In this document: positions 8,861 to 16,975 of the stretch, in pieces | Position numbering within the stretch: position 1 is the stretch's first letter | Layout: every line of letters begins with the position of its first letter | Source of the DNA: Fibrobacterota bacterium | Lineage (GTDB): Bacteria > Fibrobacterota > Fibrobacteria > UBA11236 | Direction: 5' to 3' | Assembly (NCBI GenBank): GCA_028287505.1 | Contig: JAQBPN010000090.1 | Span: forward strand, 1-41,136 | Length of the DNA: 41,136 bases | Notes under the pieces: generated by a model | Databases searched by the model: none | The model's input: the letters and a program-made list of their open reading frames with translations, nothing else | What the model was told of the DNA's origin: nothing | Made by a program: the position numbers and the translations under genes

Positions 8861-10567
8861 ATGGAGGAATTTTTCCAGCAGGGCCCCGTCCTCGGAAATC
8901 CTTTCGCGGCGGATCCGCTGTTGCAGGCTTTTCTGCGCTGGCGTTTGCCCAGCGATCTCCAGGAAACCCTTGCTCCCGGACTCCTCGCCTTCGGCCAACG
9001 CATCGTCGACGAGGTCCATGACCTTGGCCCGCAGGCCGAGTCCCATCTTCCCCGCCTGATTCCATACAGCCCCTGGGGCGAGCGCATCGATCAAATCGAA
9101 GTGAGCGGCGCCTGGCAGCGCCTGCAGGATATCGCGGCCCGGGAAGGCCTGGTGTCCATCGGCTATGAGCGCGCGGAAGGCTCCTTTTCGCGTCTGCACC
9201 AGTTCTCGCGTCTCTACATGTTCCACCCGGATGCGGCATGGTTCACCTGCCCCCTGGCCATGACCGACGGCGCGGCGCGCGCCCTGGAATTGCACGGCGA
9301 TGAAAGCCTGAAGGACAGGGCCTTGGGGCATCTGCTGTCGCGAAACCCCGCCGAGTTCTGGACCGCGGGCCAATGGATGACGGAACGGACGGGCGGTTCC
9401 GACGTGGGCCGCTCGGAGACCACCGCCAGGAAACACGGCGCCGAATACCTGCTCCATGGCAGCAAATGGTTCACTTCCGCCACCACGTCTCCGGTGGCAT
9501 TGACCCTGGCCCGCATCGAAGGCGCCCCCGCGGGAAGCTCCGGACTGAGCCTGTTCTTCGTGGAACTGTTCGACGATTCCGGGCGGCTGCGCAACATCCG
9601 CATCAACCGCCTCAAGGACAAGCTGGGCACGCATGCCCTGCCCACGGCGGAACTCTCCCTGGAGGGCACGCCCGCCCGCCTGGTGGGCGACAAAGCCCAT
9701 GGCGTGCGCAAGATCTCATCCCTGTTCAACCTCACCCGCATCCACAACTCCATCTATGCGGTCTCCTACATGCGCCGGGCCCTGGCCCTGGCCAAGGACT
9801 ACGCCTCCAGGCGCAAGGCCTTCGGGAAAAACCTTTCCGATCTGCCCGCCCACGTGGAAACCCTTTCGGAAATGCAGGTGGAATGGGAAGGCTGTTTCCA
9901 CCTCACCTTCCATCTGACCTTGCTGTTGGGCCGCGAGGAAACCGGCGAGTCGGCGGAAGGGGAATCCGCCTTGCTGCGTCTGCTCACTCCCGTGGCCAAG
10001 CTCTTCACCGCCAAGCGCGCCGTGGCCATGGTCGCGGAAGCCATGGAATCCTTCGGCGGGGCGGGTTACGTGGAGGATACGGGCATACCGGTCCTGGTGC
10101 GCGATACCCTGGTCCTGCCCATCTGGGAAGGCACCACCAACGTGCTGTCCCTGGACGTGCTCCGCGCCATGGAGAAGGAAGGCGCGTTCGAACCTTTCGT
10201 CCAGGACGTGGCCGCCCGCCTGCGCAAGATCAAGGGGGAGGCCCTTTCGGAAAGCGTGCGGCGCGTGCGCAAGGCCCTGGAGACTTTGCAGGAAGCCCGC
10301 AAGCGCATGGACGGTTCCGAATCCGATTACGCCGAGGCCATCGCCCGGCCTTTCGCTTTCGGTCTGGCGCGCACTTATATCGGCTCCCTGCTTCTGGAGT
10401 TCGCGTCCTGGATGGGCGGCGAGGGGTCGCCCGCCGTTTCCGATCCCGGCCTTCTCCGATCCGCGGAAGTGGCCCATCGCTGGTGCCGGGAAACCCTGTT
10501 CTCCCTGCCGGACGCGGACGCGGCCCATCGCCGGGCCTCTTCGGAAATCCTGGGCGAAAAGCCCTGA
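8861..10567 (+). CDS. AidB-like acyl-CoA dehydrogenase
   Basis: The 568-residue protein belongs to the acyl-CoA dehydrogenase superfamily, FAD enzymes that oxidise acyl-CoA thioesters. The segment MTERTGGSDVGRSET (173-187) is the flavin/substrate signature in its AidB/ACDH-11-like form, followed by GSKWFTSA (200-207). A helical C-terminal domain follows with RKAFGKNLSDLPAH, a GGAGYVEDTGIP motif and IWEGTTNVLSLDVLRAM. The length matches AidB (about 540) better than ordinary short-chain dehydrogenases (about 380). The extra C-terminal 100 residues are helical and charged. Substrate cannot be read from the sequence; AidB relatives act on long branched acyl-CoAs or bind DNA during alkylation stress. 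No adjacent fatty-acid oxidation gene supports a pathway. The start ATG at 8861 has a weak upstream Shine-Dalgarno context. Confidence 0.9.
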   Translation: MEEFFQQGPVLGNPFAADPLLQAFLRWRLPSDLQETLAPGLLAFGQRIVDEVHDLGPQAESHLPRLIPYSPWGERIDQIEVSGAWQRLQDIAAREGLVSIGYERAEGSFSRLHQFSRLYMFHPDAAWFTCPLAMTDGAARALELHGDESLKDRALGHLLSRNPAEFWTAGQWMTERTGGSDVGRSETTARKHGAEYLLHGSKWFTSATTSPVALTLARIEGAPAGSSGLSLFFVELFDDSGRLRNIRINRLKDKLGTHALPTAELSLEGTPARLVGDKAHGVRKISSLFNLTRIHNSIYAVSYMRRALALAKDYASRRKAFGKNLSDLPAHVETLSEMQVEWEGCFHLTFHLTLLLGREETGESAEGESALLRLLTPVAKLFTAKRAVAMVAEAMESFGGAGYVEDTGIPVLVRDTLVLPIWEGTTNVLSLDVLRAMEKEGAFEPFVQDVAARLRKIKGEALSESVRRVRKALETLQEARKRMDGSESDYAEAIARPFAFGLARTYIGSLLLEFASWMGGEGSPAVSDPGLLRSAEVAHRWCRETLFSLPDADAAHRRASSEILGEKP

Positions 10568-10623
10568 TCCGCCTTCCCTGCCTGTTTACGGACCGCTGCG
10601 TTTCCGCGCGGATGCGGGTTCGC

Positions 10624-10653
10624 TTGCATGCCGCAGCGAATGAGTAATAGAAT
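10624..10653 (+). promoter_or_regulatory. Possible sigma70-type promoter for the solute-binding protein/kinase pair
   Basis: TTGCAT (10624-10629) and TAGAAT (10648-10653) are separated by 18 bases. The -10 matches consensus at five of six positions, but the -35 matches only weakly. The element sits about 50 bases upstream of the chosen start codon of the secreted binding protein. Confidence 0.35.
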
Positions 10654-10702
10654 TCTCCAGCATACTTGAGATTTCCCCCGGGTTTTGTCTGAAGGGGTTT
10701 GC

Positions 10703-11623
10703 ATGGTCCCCGGTCCTTTCCTGCTTTGTCCGATGCTGTTCGTATCCCTGTTCCTTTTTGGATCCTGGGGATCCGCAGTGGCGATGGCCGGGGATACCAT
10801 GACGTATCGGTACCATCCGCCGGAATCCAATCAGGATCAGCGCTATGTCTATCAATGGGAGATCCTGAGGACGGCCCTGGAAAAGACCAAGGCCAAATAC
10901 GGGCCCTACGAAATGAAGGCCTCGGAATTCATGACGGAGGCGCGCCAGGCCCATGAACTGAAGAACGCCACCGGCAAGCTGACCGTCATGTACCTCAGCA
11001 CCACCCCGGATTTCGAAAAGAATCTCGTGGCCGTGCATATCCCCGTCGACAAGAACCTGGGCGGCTATTGCATTTTCCTGATCCGGAAGGAAAGCCAGGA
11101 GCGGTTCCGCGCCGTCAAAAGCCTGGAGGACCTCCGTAGATTCTCCTACGGGCTGGGACTGGGATGGATCGACGTGGACATCCTGAAATCCAACGGCTTC
11201 AAGGTCGTTACGGGATCCAACTACGAAGGACTGTTCGAGATGCTGATCGGAAACCGCTTCGACGTGTTCCTGAGGGCCGCGGTGGAAATCACCGGGGAAT
11301 ACGATGACCGCAAGGACAGGATGCCGGATTTGCATATCGAGGAGAACCTGGTCTTCTACTATCCCCTGCCTATGTACTTCTGGTTTCCCAAGACCCAAGA
11401 AGGCAGGCGTTTGGCCGCGCGCGCGGAGGAAGGCATGAGGAGCATGATCAAGGACGGGACCTACGACAGGATTTTCGATAAGTACCAGAGCGGGAAAATC
11501 ACCCGCCTGAATCTCAAGGGCCGCACTCTTTTCAAGATCGACAATCCCTTCCTGGGGCCCGAGACGCCGTTCGCGGAAAAAAAGCTCTGGTTCGACCCCT
11601 CCACGTACAAAGCCGGACCATGA
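10703..11623 (+). CDS. Periplasmic solute-binding protein, type 2 (SBP_bac_3-like)
   Basis: The 306-residue product has an N-terminal hydrophobic signal (MVPGPFLLCPMLFVSLFLFGSW..., cleavage probably near AMAGD). The body is like extracellular solute-binding family 3 proteins: a YVYQWEILRTALEKT opening helix, a KSLEDLRRFSYGLGLGW segment (typically a hinge and binding-loop region), and a closing helix MIKDGTYDRIFDKY that is characteristic of the family. No ABC permease or ATPase lies nearby. The gene is instead followed 15 bases later by a sensor kinase, so it probably serves as a ligand-binding subunit or detached sensor domain rather than a transporter part. I choose the ATG at 10703 because GAAGGGG lies five bases upstream; an in-frame TTG at 10685 is less likely. 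The ligand cannot be predicted. Confidence 0.8.
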   Translation: MVPGPFLLCPMLFVSLFLFGSWGSAVAMAGDTMTYRYHPPESNQDQRYVYQWEILRTALEKTKAKYGPYEMKASEFMTEARQAHELKNATGKLTVMYLSTTPDFEKNLVAVHIPVDKNLGGYCIFLIRKESQERFRAVKSLEDLRRFSYGLGLGWIDVDILKSNGFKVVTGSNYEGLFEMLIGNRFDVFLRAAVEITGEYDDRKDRMPDLHIEENLVFYYPLPMYFWFPKTQEGRRLAARAEEGMRSMIKDGTYDRIFDKYQSGKITRLNLKGRTLFKIDNPFLGPETPFAEKKLWFDPSTYKAGP

Positions 11624-11638
11624 TCGGGGATCTTCGCC

Positions 11639-13555
11639 ATGCTCGTGCGTAAACTCTCCGTCGCCTTCATGGTCAGCGTGGCGCTCTTGACCGTCACCAC
11701 CCTCCTCTCGGGTTCCTACGTCGCCATCAACTATCTCAACGACCGGGATCGGGAACTTGCGGCCCTGCGCGCCGAGTTGGTCCAGGCCGCCAACCAGACC
11801 GCCATCAGCATGGCGCTGCCGCTGTGGAATTTCGACCGGCCCCAGATGGAGAAAGTGGCCGAGAGCCGGTTGCAGGACAGCTCGATAACCCGCATGGTGA
11901 TCCAGGCCGCGGACGGGGCGGTCCTCATCGACATGAAAAAAGGGGCGGAAGCGGAATCCGGAAAGCCCCCTCCCGGTTCGGAAACCCTGGTGGAAAAGGA
12001 ATCCGTGACCTTCGCGGATCAGCGGCTCGCCACAGTGACCGTTTACGCCACCACCCGGTTGGTCGTGGCCAGACTGAAGGAGCACTTGCTCTGGACCATC
12101 GTCTACATCCTGGTGCTCGATGCGGCGTTGGTCTTGAGCCTCTATTTCCTGCTCAGGTTGTGGGTGTTCAGGCCCCTGCGCGAGGTGGAAGCCTATGCCG
12201 CCACGGTCAGCGCGGGCGGCCGGGCCGGCGAGGTGCGCAGGTTCCGCGGAGAGCTGGAAAGCCTGCGCTCTTCGGTCGAACAGATGATCGGCCAGGTGCA
12301 GGGCCGATACAACCAGCTGCAGATGGAAATCGTCGAACGGGAAAAGGCGGAAGAGGAGCTGCGCCGGGTGAGCGAACGGCTCTCCCTGGCCACGCGCGCG
12401 GGCGGCGTCGGCGTCTGGGATTGGGACATCAGGCTCAACGTCATCACTTGGGACGATCAGATGTTCGTACTTAACGGAGTGGATAAGGGGCGGTTCTCCG
12501 GGACCTACGAGGCCTGGCAGGCGGGTCTGCTGGTGGAGGACGCGAAACGGGCGGACGAAGAGGTGCAAATGGCCCTGCGCGGGGAGAAGGATTTCGACAC
12601 CGAATTCCGCATTCTCCGGCCCGACGGGTCCATCCGCAACATTCGCGCGCTCGCGAGCGTGAAGCGGGACGGGTCGGGGAAGCCTCTGCGCATGATCGGC
12701 ACCAACTGGGACATCACCGAGGCCAGGCTGGCCCAGGAACGCGCGCGCGCGCAGCAACAGCAACTGGTCCAATCGGACAAAATCAACTCCCTGGGGATGA
12801 TGGTCTCCGGCGTGGCCCATGAGATCAACAATCCCAACAATCTCATCATGTTGAATGCGGACGTCATCGAGACCTTCTACCGCTTTCTCTCGCCGGTCCT
12901 GCGGAAGCACGCCGCCGCCAACCCGGAGTGGACGGTGGCCAACATCCCATACGACAAGATGGAAGGCAAGATGGAAACCCTGATCAGCGGGATAGCCGGA
13001 GGAGCCAGGCGGATCAAGCGCATCGTCGACAACCTCAAGGATTTCGCGCGGCTGGACGCGGGCGAATTGATCGAGAGCGTGCCGCTGGAAAAGGTGGTGG
13101 AGGCCTCCGTGGGAATCGTGGAGAACCTCATCAAGAAATCCACGAATCATTTCAGCATCCTGCACAAGGAAGCGGAACCGCTTCCGCGCATCAAGGGGAA
13201 TTTCCAGAAGCTGGAACAGGTGATCATCAACCTCATCACCAACTCCTGCCAGGCTCTGGAAGATCGATCCAGGGCCATCCGCATCTCTACATGGTTCGAG
13301 CCGGACGGGAACCGCGTGGTCCTGTGCGTGGAGGACGAAGGCAAGGGCGTCCCCAAGGAGCTGCTGGGGAAGGTGGCGGATCCCTTCTTCACCACCAAGC
13401 GCGACACCGGCGGCACGGGGTTGGGGCTGTCGGTCTCTTACGGTATCATTCAGGAGCACAAAGGGGAAATCCGGTTCGATTCCGAACCCAGCCGCGGCAC
13501 GACCATCGAGATCAGGATTCCTGCCCAAGCCGGCGGATCCCGCAAAACGGGTTAA
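11639..13555 (+). CDS. Membrane sensor histidine kinase with PAS domain
   Basis: The 638-residue kinase has transmembrane segment 1 at about residues 8-30, a periplasmic sensor of about 115 residues with the PLWNFDR motif (61-67) seen in many such sensors, and transmembrane segment 2 at about 150-176. A HAMP-like/coiled-coil region follows (about 178-250), then a PAS domain (about 250-362). The dimerisation domain carries H-box HEINNPNN with phospho-acceptor His394. The ATPase domain shows the N-box NLITNSCQAL, G1 DEGKGVP, F-box DPFFTTK and G2 GGTGLGLS. There is no receiver domain and no response regulator gene alongside, so the partner is elsewhere. The 15-base spacing to the upstream binding-protein gene suggests one transcript and a joint sensing system. 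A GGGG tract about seven bases upstream supports the ATG. Confidence 0.93.
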   Translation: MLVRKLSVAFMVSVALLTVTTLLSGSYVAINYLNDRDRELAALRAELVQAANQTAISMALPLWNFDRPQMEKVAESRLQDSSITRMVIQAADGAVLIDMKKGAEAESGKPPPGSETLVEKESVTFADQRLATVTVYATTRLVVARLKEHLLWTIVYILVLDAALVLSLYFLLRLWVFRPLREVEAYAATVSAGGRAGEVRRFRGELESLRSSVEQMIGQVQGRYNQLQMEIVEREKAEEELRRVSERLSLATRAGGVGVWDWDIRLNVITWDDQMFVLNGVDKGRFSGTYEAWQAGLLVEDAKRADEEVQMALRGEKDFDTEFRILRPDGSIRNIRALASVKRDGSGKPLRMIGTNWDITEARLAQERARAQQQQLVQSDKINSLGMMVSGVAHEINNPNNLIMLNADVIETFYRFLSPVLRKHAAANPEWTVANIPYDKMEGKMETLISGIAGGARRIKRIVDNLKDFARLDAGELIESVPLEKVVEASVGIVENLIKKSTNHFSILHKEAEPLPRIKGNFQKLEQVIINLITNSCQALEDRSRAIRISTWFEPDGNRVVLCVEDEGKGVPKELLGKVADPFFTTKRDTGGTGLGLSVSYGIIQEHKGEIRFDSEPSRGTTIEIRIPAQAGGSRKTG

Positions 13556-13591
13556 TTCGTCATTGCGGTCAACCGTCACACCCGCCGTTCC

Positions 13592-13618
13592 AAAAGCTTC
13601 AGCTTTTCTTATTCTTTT
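13592..13618 (+). terminator. Weak candidate terminator after the kinase gene
   Basis: A small hairpin with arms AAAAGC and GCTTTT around TTCA (13592-13607) is followed by a pyrimidine/T-rich stretch. The stem has only two G:C pairs, so its strength as an intrinsic terminator is doubtful. Confidence 0.3.
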
Positions 13619-13623
13619 CGCCT

Positions 13624-13899
13624 ATGCCGGACGATTGGGTAGCCTGTCCCCATTGCGGGGAACGCATCAAGCGCGACGCGAAGTCGTGCAAGCATTGCGG
13701 ATCCGACGACCGCACCGGCTGGTCCGAGGATACCTATATGGACGGCATCGATTTACCGGAAGCGGGCGACTACGACGACGGCCTGGAACGGGAAGGCTTC
13801 CGCAAGCCGGCCAGGGCGCCGGGCCGCTTGGTATCCGCGATCGTTTCCGCGGCTTTGATCCTGATCTTCGCGCTTTGGCTGCTGCGCGGCTTTTTCTAA
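13624..13899 (+). CDS. Small zinc-ribbon membrane protein
   Basis: This 91-residue protein begins MPDDWVACPHCGERIKRDAK and has two CxxC knuckles (CPHCG and CKHCG) spaced 12 residues apart, forming a zinc ribbon. A conserved-looking acidic segment follows (TGWSEDTYMDGIDLPE), then one C-terminal transmembrane helix (ALILIFALWLLRGFF). I recall a widespread uncharacterised family with the same zinc-ribbon plus DGIDLP segment plus single helix; no function is assigned. No ribosome-binding site is visible before the ATG, but the reading frame starts exactly at the family-like N-terminus. The much longer open frame that contains it, starting inside the kinase gene, is an artefact. The DUF3592 gene follows 25 bases later and may be cotranscribed. 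Confidence 0.8.
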   Translation: MPDDWVACPHCGERIKRDAKSCKHCGSDDRTGWSEDTYMDGIDLPEAGDYDDGLEREGFRKPARAPGRLVSAIVSAALILIFALWLLRGFF

Positions 13900-13924
13900 G
13901 GCTCCCTTTGCGGACAAGGATCCC

Positions 13925-14632
13925 ATGAAGGCATTCAAAATCATCGGGACGTGCATGCTTCTGGTGGGATTCGGTTGCCTGGTCGGGCTCATGTTCTCGA
14001 TCGCCGATACCCGCGCGTTCCTGGCGGGCTCCCTGGCGGCTCAAGGCGAGATCATCGATCTCGTAAGGGATTCGGATCGCGACAACCCGGACGGCCGCAG
14101 CACCAGCCTTTTCCCGGTCATCCGTTTCCCGGATCGAAGCGGGAAGGCCGTCGTCTTCAAATCCTCCACTTCCGCTTCCAGGGGCGCGGAGGTGGGCCAA
14201 CGCGTCCAGGTTCGGTATGCGGCCGAAAACCCGCGGCATGCGGTTTGGGCGGACTCCGTGGGCGATGCGTGGGGGCTCTCGATTTTCCTATCCCTGTTCG
14301 GATTGATTATCGGGGGCATGGGCGCGCTCTTTTATCGGCTCGGCATCCGGGACGATCTGAACGAGAAGAGGGCCCGGTTCTATTCGAAAGAGATCCGGGC
14401 GAAGGTAAAGGAAGTCGTACTGGACACGTCCACTGTCTTGAACGGACGCTCACCGTACCGGATCACGGCGCAATGGCTGAATCCGGAAACCAACGAGGTG
14501 CACGTTTTCAAGAGCAAGAACCTCTGGTTCGATCCTTCGGAATTTCTCAAGGACGAAGTGCTGGTGAAGGCGGATGCCCGCAACCTGAAGAAGTATTGGA
14601 TGGATGTTTCGTTCTTGCCCAAGCAGGCTTGA
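13925..14632 (+). CDS. DUF3592-type membrane protein
   Basis: The 235-residue protein has transmembrane helices at about residues 5-30 and 118-140. Between them lies a beta-rich extracytoplasmic-type region (AQGEIIDLVRDSD..., LFPVIRFPDRSGKAVVFKSS..., GQRVQVRYAAENPRHAVWAD) that matches the DUF3592 pattern, including the GxxVxVxYxPxxP-like segment. A second, similar beta domain follows helix 2 (KVKEVVLDTSTVLNGRSPYRITAQW...VHVFKSKNLWFDP). No biochemical role is known for this family. It sits 25 bases after the zinc-ribbon gene and ends 13 bases from the convergent lipoprotein gene. The start ATG has GGATCC-type sequence upstream but no strong Shine-Dalgarno. Confidence 0.8.
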   Translation: MKAFKIIGTCMLLVGFGCLVGLMFSIADTRAFLAGSLAAQGEIIDLVRDSDRDNPDGRSTSLFPVIRFPDRSGKAVVFKSSTSASRGAEVGQRVQVRYAAENPRHAVWADSVGDAWGLSIFLSLFGLIIGGMGALFYRLGIRDDLNEKRARFYSKEIRAKVKEVVLDTSTVLNGRSPYRITAQWLNPETNEVHVFKSKNLWFDPSEFLKDEVLVKADARNLKKYWMDVSFLPKQA

Positions 14633-14645
14633 GGCGGGAAGGAAA

Positions 14646-15125
14646 TCAGGGCAATCGCGAGCGGGAGGCCTGGGAGGTGTCGGCGGGGGATTTGTCGCCC
14701 GGGGCCGAGGCCCTGGGAAGCCGTTGTCCGTAAGTGGTGAAGTTCCGCATACGCACTTCCAGGGGATCGCTGCACTCCTCTCCCACGCAGACTTCATATT
14801 CCCCCGGCGGCAGGATCAGGCGATAGGATCCTTGGGCGTCCAAGGCCTGCTTCACGGTTTCGCCCGTGCCCAGGTTGCGGATGCGGATGGTGCTCCGGTA
14901 CGGCTCTTCGATGAAGCGCTGGTTCTGCTTTTTGCAGGAATCCTTCTCGGCCTGGGTGACCAGCGGCCCGCAATCGATCATGGTTTCCGGAGGGCCGTAG
15001 GTGGTGAAGGTTCCGAAGAGGCCTTGTTCCGGCTTTTTCATGTTCATGGAACCGGCGCATGCGCAGAACAGGCAGGCGGCGGCCAAGGAAATCCAGGCGG
15101 ACAGGATACGAAGCGGCTTCAACAT
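14646..15125 (-). CDS. Small predicted lipoprotein, last gene of the pilB block
   Basis: I place the start at the ATG at 15125, giving 159 residues beginning MLKPLRILSAWISLAAACLF, because this yields a clean lipoprotein-like signal ending in CAC-AGS; the longer upstream open frame overlaps the TonB-like gene and lacks a sensible N-terminus. The mature part contains a short beta domain (STIRIRNLGTGETVKQAL..., GSYRLILPPGEYEVCVGEECSDPLEVRM) like carboxypeptidase-regulatory or PEGA-type folds. The motif FTTYG occurs twice, near both ends of the mature protein. Cysteines in EVCVGEEC and DCGP...DSCKK may form disulfides. It lies 26 bases after the TonB-like gene on the same strand, suggesting one operon. 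Function unknown. Confidence 0.65.
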   Translation of the reverse strand: MLKPLRILSAWISLAAACLFCACAGSMNMKKPEQGLFGTFTTYGPPETMIDCGPLVTQAEKDSCKKQNQRFIEEPYRSTIRIRNLGTGETVKQALDAQGSYRLILPPGEYEVCVGEECSDPLEVRMRNFTTYGQRLPRASAPGDKSPADTSQASRSRLP

Positions 15126-15151
15126 CGCCGGGATATGGCCGGAGAGCGGGA

Positions 15152-16966
15152 TCAACGTCCCTGCAGGGGAAAGAGGAACGGGACGGTGATGAACTTGGGA
15201 CGCGTTTCGGGAAAGGCGCGCAGGCGCCAATCCAACACTTTGCGCAGGAGTTCCTGGTCGAAAGCCTCGACCCCGGTGGTGCTGCTGACGACGGAACCGT
15301 CGAGGACCTTGCCGCTCGGATCGACGTTCAGCCCAATCACCACTTCCCCGGAAAGGCCGGGAAAGCCCAGGGCGTAGCGGCCGTATATCTCCTGGAGATT
15401 GTCCGCGTCGATATTGGTGGCGGCCTGCACGGAAGCCCGGAGGATGATCTCGCCCAGATTGGACGCTTTGGGAAGCGACGTGGCATAGGCGGGGGCTTCC
15501 ACGGGAGACGCCGTTGGCGGCTTTACGGTGCGGGGCTGGACCGCGGCGCGCCGTTGGGCGGCGGCCTCCGGTCCGGGTGCGGCCGGATTTCGCGCGGACA
15601 CGGCCTGGCGGGCGGGTTTGGGCGGCAAGGGATTGGCGGGGACCGCAGCCTGCGCGGACGGGCGCTGGACGGTGGCGGGAGCGATCGGGGACCGGGTAGC
15701 CGCAGTGTTACTGGCGGGCCGGGCCGGAGCGGCGCTGGACGGCCGGACGGGTGCGGGCGCCGCGGTCACGGCTTTGGCGGGCTTGGCCGCGGGTCCGGGA
15801 AGCGATTGCGCGGACATTCTCGGCCGCAGGAAAGGCACCCGGTTTTCCAATCCATCGAACAGGCCGGCCTGCGTCGCCGCAAAGAGGCCCAGGCCCAGCA
15901 CGCCGATGGCGATAATCACCACCGCCGCGATGGCGAAGTGGAGAGCGGAACGTTCCGGAAGGTCGTGCGGCACCGCCCTGGGCGCGGCTTCTTCGGAGAC
16001 TTCCGCTACCTTGCGCAACTGGGCCACCTTGCGCGTGAGCGCCTGTTCCCGGGTCATGGGCGGCGGGATCTGGTCCATCCGGATTTCCCCGGACGGATAA
16101 GGCTGGTCGGCTTGCGGGACCTTGGCCTGTAGCGCCGCTTGGACCTCTTTGGCGATGCGGGCGGCATCCTGCTGATGGGATGCCTGTTGCGCCGTGGTTT
16201 GCTGCGCCGCCTGCCGGGCCAGGGCCTGCTCCCGCATGGTCGGCTGGGCCGGAGCATCCATGGACAGGAATTGATCGGCGGGCACGGAAATGGTGGCCAT
16301 GGGATCGAGGGGGGGCGGAGCCGGTTTGCCCTTCGCTTCCGAAGTGAACGTCCCGTTGGGAGACTGGGCCAGAGTGGCCTCGCCTTCCACGATGATGGTC
16401 TTCTGCATTTCCGCCAGCCGGTACAGGCTGGGGGAACTGTCCCTGCGGATGCGGATGCGCGCGGAAGGACCGGTCAGATCGGCGTCGGCCTTGAGCAGGC
16501 GGGCGCGGGCATTGGCCATCCATTGTTCCAGGCGTTCGCGCTGGGAGGCTTCTTCCTTGTCGTTTTCCAGTTTGGCTTTTTTCTCGGATTCGGCTTCCGC
16601 TTCCATCTTGGCGCGGATGCGGGAGAAGTCGTCCTCGAGAGAGTCGGTCTGGCCGGGTTCCAGCCACTGGGCCTTGCCGTATACCGTGTTTTCGATGGAG
16701 GCGTCGCCGCGCGCGGCCATTTCCAAAGTGGGCGGGTTGGGCTGTTCCGGAGCCGCCGGCGATGTTTCCGGGGTTGCCTCATGGGCTTTGGCCAAGGCTT
16801 CGGACTCTTCCCGCGGGAGGATTTCCGAACGGGCTCCCGGCATAGGCTCCGCTTCGGGGGGATGGGCCGGGAACTCCGGGTCGATCAAATCCATGGGGAC
16901 GGGGGCGGAAAGATTGTTCCAGTCCAGGTTTTCCTCGCGGGAGGCTTCCGAGGTTTTTTCCGCCAT
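15152..16966 (-). CDS. TonB-like / AgmX-PglI C-terminal domain protein with large cytoplasmic region
   Basis: The 604-residue protein has a single transmembrane helix in the middle (about 343-364). Before it is a 340-residue predicted cytoplasmic region, acidic and Gln/Ala-rich with coiled-coil character (about 110-165). After it is an Ala/Pro-rich periplasmic linker (about 380-500) and then a C-terminal domain (about 505-604) with GLSGEVVIGLNVDPSGKV..., VEAFDQELLRKVLDWRL and FPLQ, matching TonB C-terminal/AgmX-PglI domains. Classic TonB has almost nothing on the cytoplasmic side, and no ExbB/ExbD genes are nearby. Position nine bases after pilB suggests a role linked to the pilus motor or envelope spanning, as for AgmX/PglI in gliding bacteria; this is inference. 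AGGAA five bases upstream supports the start. Confidence 0.82.
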   Translation of the reverse strand: MAEKTSEASREENLDWNNLSAPVPMDLIDPEFPAHPPEAEPMPGARSEILPREESEALAKAHEATPETSPAAPEQPNPPTLEMAARGDASIENTVYGKAQWLEPGQTDSLEDDFSRIRAKMEAEAESEKKAKLENDKEEASQRERLEQWMANARARLLKADADLTGPSARIRIRRDSSPSLYRLAEMQKTIIVEGEATLAQSPNGTFTSEAKGKPAPPPLDPMATISVPADQFLSMDAPAQPTMREQALARQAAQQTTAQQASHQQDAARIAKEVQAALQAKVPQADQPYPSGEIRMDQIPPPMTREQALTRKVAQLRKVAEVSEEAAPRAVPHDLPERSALHFAIAAVVIIAIGVLGLGLFAATQAGLFDGLENRVPFLRPRMSAQSLPGPAAKPAKAVTAAPAPVRPSSAAPARPASNTAATRSPIAPATVQRPSAQAAVPANPLPPKPARQAVSARNPAAPGPEAAAQRRAAVQPRTVKPPTASPVEAPAYATSLPKASNLGEIILRASVQAATNIDADNLQEIYGRYALGFPGLSGEVVIGLNVDPSGKVLDGSVVSSTTGVEAFDQELLRKVLDWRLRAFPETRPKFITVPFLFPLQGR

Positions 16967-16975
16967 GGCCGTTCC

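Noticed and set aside
10586-13579. A 997-codon antisense frame over the binding protein and kinase genes
   Set aside because: Low-complexity composition and complete overlap with two genes having clear motifs; no promoter or ribosome-binding site.
12928-13623. A long open frame joining the kinase 3' half to the zinc-ribbon protein
   Set aside because: The upstream part is an out-of-frame reading of the kinase ATPase domain; only the part from 13624 has protein character.
15126-15230. The upstream extension of the small lipoprotein frame
   Set aside because: It overlaps the TonB-like coding sequence and gives a 35-residue extension without signal-peptide features; the internal ATG at 15125 yields a proper lipoprotein start.
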